This document shows, piece after piece, positions 21,872-30,492 of a stretch of DNA of 42,890 nt (the first letter of the stretch is position 1; the number at the start of each line of letters is the position of its first letter). Position numbers and translations under genes: made by a program. The notes beneath the pieces are model-generated. The model was not told the origin of the DNA, searched no databases, and was given only the letters and a program-made list of their open reading frames with translations. The DNA lies in the NCBI GenBank assembly GCA_964535025.1, contig CAZHRW010000110.1, positions 1 to 42,890 of the forward strand, in the 5' to 3' direction. This DNA comes from JAAYZK01 sp964535025. GTDB lineage: Bacteria > Planctomycetota > Phycisphaerae > SM23-33 > FEN-1343.

Positions 21872-24616
21872 TCAGTCCCTGGACGTCGGCGCCTTGGCCT
21901 TCCCGGCGGTCTTGCGCTTCCCGGCCTTCTTGGCCTTCTTGCCTTTTTTGCCGGCCTTGCCGGTCTTGCCCGCGGCTTTGCCGCCGCTCTTGGCCTCGTC
22001 GATGATCGCCTGGGCGTCCTGGCCGGCGGCGATGGCGGCCTTGACCTTCTCCAGCAGACTGGTGTTGAAGCTGTTGCGGCAACGGGGAAAGCCCGAGCAG
22101 GCGACGAACTCGCCCCGCGGGCCCTGGCGGATCACCAGGTTGTGCTTCTTGCACTTGGGGCACAGCAGGCCCGTGTCGGTCGGCGGCGGCTTCGGCGGCG
22201 CCTGCAGGTGGATGCCCTCGGGGATCGGGGCCGTCCCGTCGCAGTCGGGGTAGCGGGTGCAGCCCAGGAAGGCCCGGCGCCCCTTGCGCTTGACGACCAT
22301 CTTCGCGCCGCAGACGGGGCAGGTGCCGGTGACATCCTCGTCCTTCATCACCTTCAGGGGGTTGCCCTCGGCGTCGCACGGCAGCGTGCCGCGACACTCG
22401 GGATAGCGGGTGCAGCCGAGGAACGGCCCGAAGCGGCTGCGGCGGAGGATCATGTCCGAGCCGCACTCGGGGCACGCGTTGGGAACGACCTTCTGCTCGA
22501 TCTTCTTGCCCTCGCGGTCGACCGGATGGGTCGTCTTGCACTCGGGGTAGCCCGTGCAGGCGAGGTAGCGGCCGTTGCGGCTCCAGCGATACACCATCGG
22601 ACGGCCGCACACCTCGCAGGTGTAGTCGGAGGGCTCGGATTCGGCCTTGGCGTGGGTCATCTCATCCATCGCGCGTTCGAGGTTGTCCGAGAAGGGCCCG
22701 TAGAACTCGCGCAGCACCTGGACCCAGTCGAGATCATCGGCCTCGATCCGGTCGAGCTGGTCCTCCATGTGGGCGGTGAAGCGCAGATCCATGATCTTGG
22801 GGAAATGCTCCACCAGCTTGTCGGTGACCTTGCAGCCGACCTCGGTGGCGTGGAACCGCCGGTCGATCTGTTCGACGTAAGCGCGGTCCTGGATCGTCTG
22901 GATGATGCTGGCGTACGTGCTGGGCCGTCCGATGCCCTCGGCTTCCAGCGCCCGGACGAGGGAGGCCTCGGTGTAGCGCGGGGGCGGCTGGGTGAACCGC
23001 TGCTGGGGATCGAGCTGGACGGCCCCGAGCGGCTGACCGTCGTTGAGGTGCGGGAGGATCTGGTCGCCCCCGCGCCGGCTGACGCCGGTGACCTTGAGGA
23101 ACCCGTCGAACACCAGCCGTCGCCCGACCGCGCGGAACCGCGCCTCGCCGGCCGTCGTGGCCGCGGTGATCGTCGCGTCGGTCACCGACCAGACCGCCGG
23201 GGTCATCTGGCAGGCGACAAACCGTTCCCAGATCAGCCTGTAGAGCCTCGACTGCGGCTCGGTGAGGCTGTTGCGCAGCGACTCGGGCGTGCGCCGCACG
23301 TCGGTCGGACGGATCGCCTCGTGGGCCTCCTGGGCGCGTCCGCCGGCGACGTAGCGGTTGGGCGCCTCGGGCACGTAGTCGGCGCCGAACCGGTCGTCGA
23401 TGAACCGCCGGGCGTTGGAGACGGCCTCGTTGGAGAGGTTCAGGCTGTCGGTGCGCATGTAAGTGATCAGGCCGACGCTGCCCTCGCCGCCGATCGCGAC
23501 GCCCTCGTAGAGCTGCTGGGCGACCCGCATCGTCCGCGAGGCGCTGAACCGCAGGCGGGCGCTGGCGGCCTGCTGGAGCGAGGCCGTGGTGAACGGCTTG
23601 GGCGGGCGCGACACGCTGCGGCGCTCGTCGAGGCCCGTCACGGTGAAGTCGGTCAGCCCCGCCGAGCCGTCGTCGTTGTACAGGCGGGTCTTGAGCACCG
23701 CCCGCCGGCGCGCCGGGCCCTTGGCCTCGGGGTGCTCGGTCCGCTCGACGTCCTCGATGACCACCCCCAGCGCCTCGGCGACCCGTCGGGCGGCCGTCTC
23801 GTCGGACAGCTCGACCTTCCGGCCGTCCAGGTGCGTCAGTTCCGCCCAGAAGCTGTCCCGCTCGCCCAGCCACTCCTGCTGGGCGTCCTTGGTGGGACCG
23901 GCGCCCTTGGGGTCGCGGGCGGCCAGGAAGCTCATCCACTGGCGGTGCAACTGCGGCGCCGCCGGCAGGTCGGTCGTGAAGACCGCCTCCAGCCGCCAGA
24001 ACTCCTCGGGCACGAACGCCTCGATCTCCCGCTCGCGGTCGACCACCAGGCGGACCGTCACCGACTGAACCCGCCCGGCCGACAGGCCCGTGGCGACCTT
24101 GCGCCACAGCAGCGGGCTGATCTGGTAGCCCACGATCCGGTCGAGGATCCTCCGGGCCTGCTGGGCGTTGACCCGGTTCATCTCCAGCGACCGGGGGTGC
24201 TCGAAGGCGTCCCGGATCGCCGGGGCGGTGATCTCGTTGAACGTCACGCGGCGGATCCGCTCGCCCGGCACATCCAGCGACTCGGCCAGGTGCCAGGCAA
24301 TCGCCTCACCCTCGCGGTCGAGGTCGGTCGCCAGGTACACGGCCGGGGCGCGGCGGGCCTGCTTCTTCAGCGCTGCCAAGACCTTGCGACGTTCGGGCAC
24401 GATCTCGTACGTCGGGGCGAAGTCGTGGTCCAGGTCAACACTGAGCTTCTTGCGGGGCAGGTCGCGCACGTGACCCATCGAAGCCAAGACGATGTAGGCG
24501 TCCCCGAGGTAACGATTGATGGTCTTTGCCTTTGCGGGCGATTCGACGATGACGAGGTTCTTGCCGTCACCCGAATCACGCCGGCGTGTGGATTGTCCGG
24601 TCCTGGCTTTACCCAT
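21872..24616 (-). CDS. topA: DNA topoisomerase I, type IA, with four zinc ribbons
   Basis: The 914-residue protein is topoisomerase I, which relaxes negative supercoils. The Toprim domain opens with NLVIVESPAKAKTINRYLG and has ATDLDREGEAIAWHL. The NAQQARRILDRIVGYQISPL and KVATGLSAGRVQSV motifs are present, and the active-site tyrosine is in GLITYMRTDSLNLS near residue 385. The C-terminus carries four C4-type zinc ribbons, beginning with CEVCGRPM, CPECGSDM, CPVCGAKM and CPKCKKHN (about residues 666-860), and ends in a Lys/Ala-rich basic tail (GKKGKKAKKAGKRKTAGKAK). A TTG two codons upstream is an alternative start. A TTGACT box is at 24648-24653, but its -10 is poor. The TVP38-like gene ends 65 bp upstream on the same strand. 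Confidence 0.97.
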   Translation of the reverse strand: MGKARTGQSTRRRDSGDGKNLVIVESPAKAKTINRYLGDAYIVLASMGHVRDLPRKKLSVDLDHDFAPTYEIVPERRKVLAALKKQARRAPAVYLATDLDREGEAIAWHLAESLDVPGERIRRVTFNEITAPAIRDAFEHPRSLEMNRVNAQQARRILDRIVGYQISPLLWRKVATGLSAGRVQSVTVRLVVDREREIEAFVPEEFWRLEAVFTTDLPAAPQLHRQWMSFLAARDPKGAGPTKDAQQEWLGERDSFWAELTHLDGRKVELSDETAARRVAEALGVVIEDVERTEHPEAKGPARRRAVLKTRLYNDDGSAGLTDFTVTGLDERRSVSRPPKPFTTASLQQAASARLRFSASRTMRVAQQLYEGVAIGGEGSVGLITYMRTDSLNLSNEAVSNARRFIDDRFGADYVPEAPNRYVAGGRAQEAHEAIRPTDVRRTPESLRNSLTEPQSRLYRLIWERFVACQMTPAVWSVTDATITAATTAGEARFRAVGRRLVFDGFLKVTGVSRRGGDQILPHLNDGQPLGAVQLDPQQRFTQPPPRYTEASLVRALEAEGIGRPSTYASIIQTIQDRAYVEQIDRRFHATEVGCKVTDKLVEHFPKIMDLRFTAHMEDQLDRIEADDLDWVQVLREFYGPFSDNLERAMDEMTHAKAESEPSDYTCEVCGRPMVYRWSRNGRYLACTGYPECKTTHPVDREGKKIEQKVVPNACPECGSDMILRRSRFGPFLGCTRYPECRGTLPCDAEGNPLKVMKDEDVTGTCPVCGAKMVVKRKGRRAFLGCTRYPDCDGTAPIPEGIHLQAPPKPPPTDTGLLCPKCKKHNLVIRQGPRGEFVACSGFPRCRNSFNTSLLEKVKAAIAAGQDAQAIIDEAKSGGKAAGKTGKAGKKGKKAKKAGKRKTAGKAKAPTSRD

Positions 24617-24681
24617 GTGCAAGCTTGTCGGGTTTCCAAGGTAGGCAAGTCAAGAAAAATTCCATCGGGCCGGCCCGAGGT

Positions 24682-25431
24682 CTACGCCGGCGAGTCCGGC
24701 CCAGCCTCGGCCGCGTCGGCCGCGACGTGCCGCCGCAGCGCCCGACGGCCGATGATCGCCAGCAGCACGGTCACCGCCAGCATCGCCACCAGGCCCACCA
24801 CGTACAAGGCACGCTGGCCCAAGTGCATATCGCTCCAACAGGTCGCGGCCCGGCCGAGGGTGCCGAGGTAGACGTACAGGAACGTCCCCGGGATCATCCC
24901 GATCCAGGACGCCAGTACGTACGTCCCCAGCGATACGTTCGTCAGGCCGTACCCGTAATTCAGCAGCGCGAACGGAACGATCGGGCTGAGACGACTGAGC
25001 AGGACGATCTTGAAACCCTCGCGACCCACCGCGCGATCCAGCGCGGCAAAGCGGGGGCGCGACGCCACCCGCTCGGCGACCCACCGGCGGGTGAGAAACC
25101 GCCCGACCAGGAAGGCCACGACCGCCCCCAGCGTCGCGCCGACCGAGGCGGTCGCCACCCCCCAGGCCAGCCCCAGCGTGGCGCCCACCGCGACCGTCAG
25201 CACCGACCCGGGCAGGGAGAACACCGCCACCACCACGTAGGCCGCCAGGAACACCGCCGGCGCCCACAGCCCGGCTCGCTCCACCCAGCCCAGCGACGTT
25301 TCCATCCACGCCCGCACCGGCAGCATCGCCGCCGCCGTCCACCCCGCGCCGACCAGCAGCACCAACAGTACGAGCCGGCCCCAGCCGACCGAGCATTTCA
25401 CGGCGGCACCGTCGGTGGCGTCCGTTCTCAT
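24682..25431 (-). CDS. TVP38/TMEM64 (DedA-like) family membrane protein
   Basis: The 249-residue protein has about five to six hydrophobic segments: LVLLVLLVGAGWTAAAML, an AVFLAAYVVVAVFSL segment, GVATASVGATLGAVVAFLVG, a middle re-entrant region, and a C-terminal VVGLVAMLAVTVLLAIIG. The VTT-domain core is in GFKIVLLSRLSPIVPFALLN and YGYGLTNVSLGTYVLASWIG, followed by GMIPGTFLYVYLG. VTT proteins are membrane lipid or metabolite handlers; DedA relatives act as undecaprenyl-phosphate or lipid flippases/scramblases. It overlaps the phosphatase stop as ATGA (25428-25431), so it is translated with it. Confidence 0.9.
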   Translation of the reverse strand: MRTDATDGAAVKCSVGWGRLVLLVLLVGAGWTAAAMLPVRAWMETSLGWVERAGLWAPAVFLAAYVVVAVFSLPGSVLTVAVGATLGLAWGVATASVGATLGAVVAFLVGRFLTRRWVAERVASRPRFAALDRAVGREGFKIVLLSRLSPIVPFALLNYGYGLTNVSLGTYVLASWIGMIPGTFLYVYLGTLGRAATCWSDMHLGQRALYVVGLVAMLAVTVLLAIIGRRALRRHVAADAAEAGPDSPA

Positions 25432-27026
25432 CGCTGCTCCCGGCCGCCGGTCGCGGCCGTCGCGGCACGGACGCGGACCGCCAGCATCGTCTGGTCGTCC
25501 CGCTGCGGCTTGTCGCCGGCGTGGTGCCGCACGTCGGTGACCACCTGCTCGAGAAGGGCATCCACCGGTGCGCCGCGGCAGATGTCCAGCAGGGCCGCGA
25601 GCCGCTCGGGCCCGTAGAAGACGCCGCCGTCGTTGACGGCCTCGATCACCCCGTCGGTGGCGAACACGACGGTATCGCCCTCCTCCAGGCGGACGCGCGC
25701 CGGGGCGATCGGGATCGACTCCATCACGCCCAGCAGCATCGCCCGCGCATCCGACAGCGGCCGCGGCGGCGACCCGTCGGTCCTGAGCAGCCACGGCTCG
25801 GGGTGATGGCCGCCGTTGACGTAGGTCAACTCCCGCGTCGCGGCCTCGTAGACCGCGATGAAGACCGCCGCGAAGCTGTCGTCGGGGATCAGCCGGCACA
25901 GCCGCCGGTTGAGCCGCGCGACGAACTCCGCCAGCGTGCCGCCCTCGTCCAGCCAGGACTGGAAGCCCGTCTTGAGGATCGCCGTGACGAACGCCGCGGC
26001 CATGTCGTGGCCGCTGACGTCGCCGAAGATCACCGCCACCCGCCCCGGGCCGATGGCCATCGCGTCGTAGTAGTCGCCCCCGACCTGGCCGGCCGGGATG
26101 AAACTGGCGGCCCACCGGAGGTGATCGGCCAGCGGCATGCCGGCCGGGGCGGGGAGCATCTTCTGCTGCACCGTCCGCGCCCGGTCGAGGTCCTCCTCGA
26201 TCCGCTGGGCGTGGCGGCCTAGCCCGTCGTAGGCCACGGTCAGCCGGTAGCGGCTCTGTTCGTTGTCGTACTCCACGCTGCCGATCAACATCACCAGCAC
26301 GTACACCAGGGCGAACTCGACCGCGGCGACGATCACCGTCGCGATCACCTGGGCCGTGGGGCTCCCGCCCAGCGCCCAGGTCACCAGCGGCGCCAGGGCG
26401 ATCAGCGCCACCAGCACCGCCAGACGCGGGGCGGCATGGAAGAGGGCGCGGTGGTCGGCGAACCGCCGGTGCCGCCGCACGTACCAGCGGACGATCCGGC
26501 TGAAGGGGGTCGTGCGGTAACTGTAGGCGGCGGTCAGCGTTCCGTCGGCAATGTGCAGGCGCATGCAGGCGTACTGCACGGGGGCCGCCCCCAGCAGGTA
26601 CGCCGCGAAACTGCCCGGCCGCGGCGCGCCGTCGCAGGCGAGCGACCGCTGGGCGGCGCGCAGCAGGCGCAGCAGGGCGTCGATCTGGCCGGCCTCCAGG
26701 CGGTTGTCCAACTCCAGCCGTTCCAGTCCCACCGAGGCCAGCAACGCCCCGACCCGCCGCGTCGAGTCGGGCGCTTCGGCCACCGAGCCGCCGTCGCTGT
26801 CGGCCACACGGATCCGCCCGTCGCCGGCGACGTCGAGGCAGACGACCGGGTCGTTGGCCATCAGGGCCGCCGGGAGAGTCTCCGTGTCCATCCACCGCAC
26901 AAAGCGGCTGACCGACCCGCGCAGGCCCGCGGCGAATCCCCGCAGACGGGCGCGCACAGCCAGGGCGGCCGGCAGGGGCACGGCCGTCGGGCGATCATCC
27001 GCCGGCGCAAGGGAACCATGGGTCAT
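25428..27026 (-). CDS. Membrane-linked PP2C/SpoIIE-type serine phosphatase
   Basis: The 532-residue protein has a large N-terminal region (1-200, no recognised domain), two membrane helices (LAVLVALIALAPLVTWAL and a VIATVIVAAVEFALVYVLVM segment, about 205-260), a short coiled-coil (EEDLDRARTVQQKMLP) and a C-terminal SpoIIE/RsbU phosphatase. Metal-binding motifs are PAGQVGGDYYD near 315, IFGDVSGHDMAAAF near 335, VFATDGVIEAV near 450 and RDDQTMLAV near 513. RsbU-like phosphatases control anti-sigma antagonists in partner-switching systems, but no anti-sigma or STAS protein is in the window. A TACAAT box at 27036-27041 ends 9 bp before the ATG, and an AAAGAAG stretch also lies there. It is coupled to the downstream VTT protein gene. 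Confidence 0.92.
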   Translation of the reverse strand: MTHGSLAPADDRPTAVPLPAALAVRARLRGFAAGLRGSVSRFVRWMDTETLPAALMANDPVVCLDVAGDGRIRVADSDGGSVAEAPDSTRRVGALLASVGLERLELDNRLEAGQIDALLRLLRAAQRSLACDGAPRPGSFAAYLLGAAPVQYACMRLHIADGTLTAAYSYRTTPFSRIVRWYVRRHRRFADHRALFHAAPRLAVLVALIALAPLVTWALGGSPTAQVIATVIVAAVEFALVYVLVMLIGSVEYDNEQSRYRLTVAYDGLGRHAQRIEEDLDRARTVQQKMLPAPAGMPLADHLRWAASFIPAGQVGGDYYDAMAIGPGRVAVIFGDVSGHDMAAAFVTAILKTGFQSWLDEGGTLAEFVARLNRRLCRLIPDDSFAAVFIAVYEAATRELTYVNGGHHPEPWLLRTDGSPPRPLSDARAMLLGVMESIPIAPARVRLEEGDTVVFATDGVIEAVNDGGVFYGPERLAALLDICRGAPVDALLEQVVTDVRHHAGDKPQRDDQTMLAVRVRAATAATGGREQR

Positions 27027-27035
27027 AGCTTCTTT

Positions 27036-27041
27036 ATTGTA
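27036..27041 (-). promoter_or_regulatory. Possible -10 box for the PP2C gene
   Basis: Minus-strand TACAAT, 9 bp before the start codon. No convincing -35 is visible at 16-18 bp; GCGACA lies 19 bp away. Confidence 0.3.
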
Positions 27042-27110
27042 GGACTCCCCATGGGCGGAATGTCGCGGCCCATGTCGAGCGGTCGGTATCGCCGTCGTGG
27101 GTTTGGCCGC

Positions 27111-29060
27111 CTAACTTCCTTCGGTGGGCGGCGTTGCGAACAGAGCCTTCAGGCAGTACTGCCGGCCCTCCAGCAGGTCGTACAGGATCAGCCGCCCATG
27201 GTCAACGAAGGGATCGTTCGAGGGCAGCCCGGGGTGAACCTGGGCGTGGGGGCCGGGTTGGAAGAGGTAGGTGTTCCAGACGGGCAGCCTGTGATGGAGG
27301 GCCGCGTGCCACTGTGTGAAGGGGACCTCGTCGGCCAGACCCAGGCGGTCCAGGATCGTCGGCATCAGGTACATCATCGACAGGGTCCCCAGGTCGCCGG
27401 GGTCGCGGCCGTCGTTGCTCCAGATCACGCCCGGCACGGTGTGGAGCCGTTTCCGCTCGGCCGGCGACAGCGGCCCGGCCTCCCGCACCAGGCCGCTCCG
27501 GCGATAGAGGTCGAAGTCCTTGCCCAGAAGGGGCAGGTGATCGCCCAGGAAGACGATGACGGTCGGCTCATCCTGGCCGGCGAAGTAGTCCACCAGGCGG
27601 CCGAGGGCGGCGTCGGAGAGCATCAGCCCCCGACTCATGTTCTCGATCGTGCGCAGGTGCTTGCGGGGCAGCGTCTGCGACGTCACCAGGACGTCGACAT
27701 CGGCCTTGTCGTAGTTGCGGTGCTCGTAGGGGCCGTGATTCTGCATCGACAGGGCGAAGATGAAGTACGGGCCGGTCTGTTCGGACGCCGTTTCGATGAT
27801 CTTGTCGACCAGGCTGTGGTCGCTGACGTACTTGGCCGCGATGGTCCAGTCGTCACAGTCTTCCAGGGCGATGAACCGGTCGAAGCCGATCAGCTCGTAG
27901 ACGTTGTTGCGGTTCCAGTACCAGCGGTGGAACGGGTGGATAGCGACGGTGGTGTAGCCGTTGTCCCTGAGGATCGCCGGCAGGGCCGGGATCGGCTGGG
28001 TGATGAACCGCTGGTAGGGAATCGCGCCGGCCGGCAGCAGCGCCACCGGCAGGCCGGTCAGCAGTTCGAACTCGGCGTTGCACGTCGCCCCGCCGTGGAC
28101 CGGGGAGATGGCCTCGAAGGCCGTGTGGGCGCCCCGGATCGCCCGCAGGCGCCTGAGCGGGTCGCGGTGGAACTGCACCGCCGGCATGTCGGTCGGATCC
28201 CAGAACGACTCGCTGAGCAGCACGATCAGGTTCGCCGGCCGATCGTTCGCCGGCCGCGTCGCCGGGCGGGGCGCGGCGACATCCTCGACGACGGCCGCCA
28301 TCCGGTTTGGCCCGTAGTCGGCGGGCGCCAGGAAGGCGTGCGACTGCATGTTGATGGTGAACGCCAGCAGCAGACCGTTGACGCGGTAGTTCTGACGCTG
28401 ATCCCAGTTGTAGTTGGTCACGACCGCCCGCACGACGTGCCGCAGCGGCCAGGCGCGGTAGTGGGTGAACCCGATCAGCCCCGCCAGCATCACCACCGCC
28501 AGCACGCAGCGGGTCGGCCAGCGGATCGGCCCGCCCGGCAGCAGGGCCAGGGGCACCCTCACCACCACGAGCATCACGAGAAACGTCGCCACGGCGACCG
28601 GGCCGAAGGGGAAATAGCCCCCGCCGAAGATATCCACCGTTTCCCGTGCGAGCTCAAGGTCCCACGGGTAGAACGCATCGCCGAGCACGAGCATCTTGCC
28701 GCCGTGGATCGCGGCCATCACCGTCACCGGCACGAGGGCCGCCACGGCCCCGCGACGGACGGTGCCGGTCAGCGCGGCGAAGAACGCCCCGATCATGGCC
28801 AGCAGCCCCAGGTTCAGCAGCACCGGCACCGGGGAAAGCACGGTCCACAGCAGCGGGGCGACCGGCGACTGCCGGGCCACCGCCTCGACGAGCCACAGCA
28901 CCGCGACCGCCGCCGCCAGCGGCGTCAGCCGTCGGACCCTGGGCCGCCGCGTGAAACGCCTGAACCTGACGCGCAACGACCGCCAGGTGGACGCCACCGT
29001 GCGCCCTGCCTCCGGCAAACCCCTCGGGCTTGCCCCGTCCGCTTCGTCCGTGCTGTTCAT
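27111..29060 (-). CDS. LTA-synthase/MdoB-like membrane sulfatase-fold transferase
   Basis: The 649-residue protein has about five N-terminal membrane helices (residues 45-220; for example LTPLAAAVAVLWLVEAV, LLNLGLLAMIGAFFAALTG) and an extracytoplasmic alkaline-phosphatase-fold domain. Key motifs are NLIVLLSESFWDP with a metal-binding Glu, GGATCNAEFELLTGLP with the expected nucleophile Thr, HPFHRWYWNRNNVYELIGFD, and VFLGDHLPLLG. LtaS and MdoB/OpgB transfer phosphoglycerol or phosphoethanolamine to glycolipids or periplasmic glucans. In a Gram-negative-type cell an OpgB-like or capsule-modifying role is more likely than teichoic acid synthesis. It begins 17 bp after the helicase stop, with GGGGA upstream of the ATG, so the two are probably co-transcribed. 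Confidence 0.9.
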   Translation of the reverse strand: MNSTDEADGASPRGLPEAGRTVASTWRSLRVRFRRFTRRPRVRRLTPLAAAVAVLWLVEAVARQSPVAPLLWTVLSPVPVLLNLGLLAMIGAFFAALTGTVRRGAVAALVPVTVMAAIHGGKMLVLGDAFYPWDLELARETVDIFGGGYFPFGPVAVATFLVMLVVVRVPLALLPGGPIRWPTRCVLAVVMLAGLIGFTHYRAWPLRHVVRAVVTNYNWDQRQNYRVNGLLLAFTINMQSHAFLAPADYGPNRMAAVVEDVAAPRPATRPANDRPANLIVLLSESFWDPTDMPAVQFHRDPLRRLRAIRGAHTAFEAISPVHGGATCNAEFELLTGLPVALLPAGAIPYQRFITQPIPALPAILRDNGYTTVAIHPFHRWYWNRNNVYELIGFDRFIALEDCDDWTIAAKYVSDHSLVDKIIETASEQTGPYFIFALSMQNHGPYEHRNYDKADVDVLVTSQTLPRKHLRTIENMSRGLMLSDAALGRLVDYFAGQDEPTVIVFLGDHLPLLGKDFDLYRRSGLVREAGPLSPAERKRLHTVPGVIWSNDGRDPGDLGTLSMMYLMPTILDRLGLADEVPFTQWHAALHHRLPVWNTYLFQPGPHAQVHPGLPSNDPFVDHGRLILYDLLEGRQYCLKALFATPPTEGS

Positions 29061-29077
29061 GTCGTCCCCTTACAAGG

Positions 29078-30370
29078 TCACAGTCGCCGCCTCCGTCGCG
29101 GCGGGAATTTGCTGCCCAGCGTGCGTCGGACCGGCTTGGCGGGGGTGCCGGCGTCCTCGTAGAGCGGGGCGTTCAGCCGATTCATCGCAGGCGCCTTGTC
29201 GGCTTTCTCGGCCCTCGCCTCCGGTTGCGAGGCCTTGAAGCCTTCCACGTTGGCCGGGCGGATCTCCTTGTTGATCAGCTTCTCGATCTCGGTGAGGATC
29301 CCGCCCTCGTCCGGGGCGACCAGGGTGAACGCCTTCCCGGCCGCGCCCATGCGGGCCGTGCGCCCGACGCGGTGGACGTAGGCCTCCGCCTCGTCGGGCG
29401 GATCGTAATTGATGATGTGCGTGATGTCGTCGATGTCCAGCCCGCGGCTGGCCAGGTCGGTGGCGACCAGCACGTTAATGCTCCCGCTGCGGAACTGCTT
29501 GAGCACCCGGTCCCGCTTGCGCTGGTAGAGGTCCCCGTGGATCGCGCGGGCGTTGATCCCGGCGTTGGCCAGACGCTCGGCCACGCGATCGGTTTCCCGC
29601 TTGGTCCGGGTGAACACGATCGCCAGCTCGGGGTCCTCCTGCTTGAGCAGCGCCACCAGCAGCCGCCGCTTGTCGTGCGGCTGGACGGGGATGTAGAACT
29701 GCTCGACCTCCTCGACCGTCAGCTTGTCGGGGGCGAGGAACACCTCGGCCGGGTCCTTCATGTATTGGCGGGCGAGGCGGTTGATCTCCGCGTCGATGGT
29801 CGCCGAGACGAAGATCGTCTGGTGCTCGCTGGTGATCGCCCCGAGGATCTTGCGGATGTCGTCGCGGAAGCCGATGTCGAGCATCCGGTCGACCTCGTCG
29901 AGGATCGCGAAGCGGATCATATCGAGGCGCAGCAGCTTGCGCTTCATCAGGTCCATCACCCGCCCGGGCGTGCCAACGACGATCGCCGGGTGCTGCTTCA
30001 GCTCGACCGCCTGCTGCCGCACCCGCGTGCCGCCGTAGGCGACGGTGATCTTGTGATCGGTATAGCGGGCCAATTCCCGGAAATCCCGCGCCACCTGGGC
30101 GGCCAGCTCCCGCGTGGGGGTGAGCACCAGGCAGCGGACGCCCTCGCCGGCGGGCATCCGCTGCAGCACCGGCAGGGCGAACGCGCCGGTCTTGCCGGTG
30201 CCCGTGCGGGCCTGGCCCATCACGTCGCGGCCGGTCAGGGCGATGGGGATCAGCTTGGCCTGGATCTCGCTGGGCTCGCTCCAGTGCATCTTGTGGACCG
30301 CCCGCAGCAGGGTCTCATCGAGGTTGAGTTGCTTGAAGCCTTCAGCTTGTTCGTTCGGATGTTCTGTCAT
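29078..30370 (-). CDS. DEAD-box RNA helicase (RhlE-like)
   Basis: The 430-residue protein has all core motifs: Q motif (FKQLNLDETLLRAVHKMHWS, SEPSEIQ), Walker A ARTGTGKT, PTRELAAQV, TPGRVMDL, motif II written DEVD rather than DEAD (ILDEVDRMLDIGF), SAT, VFTRTK, ATDLASRGLDID and HRVGRTARMG. The basic C-terminal tail (KFPPRRRRRL) is like the RNA-binding tails of RhlE proteins, which remodel ribosome and mRNA structures. It is monopartite and cytoplasmic. The start at 30370 lacks a strong RBS. Its promoter lies back to back with that of alr. The LtaS-like gene follows within 17 bp. Confidence 0.95.
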   Translation of the reverse strand: MTEHPNEQAEGFKQLNLDETLLRAVHKMHWSEPSEIQAKLIPIALTGRDVMGQARTGTGKTGAFALPVLQRMPAGEGVRCLVLTPTRELAAQVARDFRELARYTDHKITVAYGGTRVRQQAVELKQHPAIVVGTPGRVMDLMKRKLLRLDMIRFAILDEVDRMLDIGFRDDIRKILGAITSEHQTIFVSATIDAEINRLARQYMKDPAEVFLAPDKLTVEEVEQFYIPVQPHDKRRLLVALLKQEDPELAIVFTRTKRETDRVAERLANAGINARAIHGDLYQRKRDRVLKQFRSGSINVLVATDLASRGLDIDDITHIINYDPPDEAEAYVHRVGRTARMGAAGKAFTLVAPDEGGILTEIEKLINKEIRPANVEGFKASQPEARAEKADKAPAMNRLNAPLYEDAGTPAKPVRRTLGSKFPPRRRRRL

Positions 30371-30413
30371 AGCACCAACGTTTTCACATGCTTATCATCA
30401 AAATGAAGGGGTG

Positions 30414-30442
30414 ATTGTACCAGCACCCGCGCGCCGGGGCAA
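30414..30442 (-). promoter_or_regulatory. Candidate promoter for the DEAD-box helicase
   Basis: Minus strand TTGCCC (30437-30442), 17-bp spacer, TACAAT (30414-30419), about 43 bp before the start codon. Confidence 0.55.
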
Positions 30443-30456
30443 TCCCCGAGGATCTA

Positions 30457-30484
30457 TTGCGGCGACGGGGGGCTTGATTACAAT
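30457..30484 (+). promoter_or_regulatory. Promoter for alr, probably giving a leaderless transcript
   Basis: TTGCGG (30457-30462), 16-bp spacer, TACAAT (30479-30484). Only 8 bp separate the -10 box from the ATG at 30493, and there is no Shine-Dalgarno sequence, so transcription should start at or next to the start codon. Confidence 0.6.
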
Positions 30485-30492
30485 ACGTTACC

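Noticed and set aside
29341..29960. DEVD motif as evidence of an inactive helicase
   Set aside because: DEVD is a tolerated variant of motif II and all other motifs are intact.
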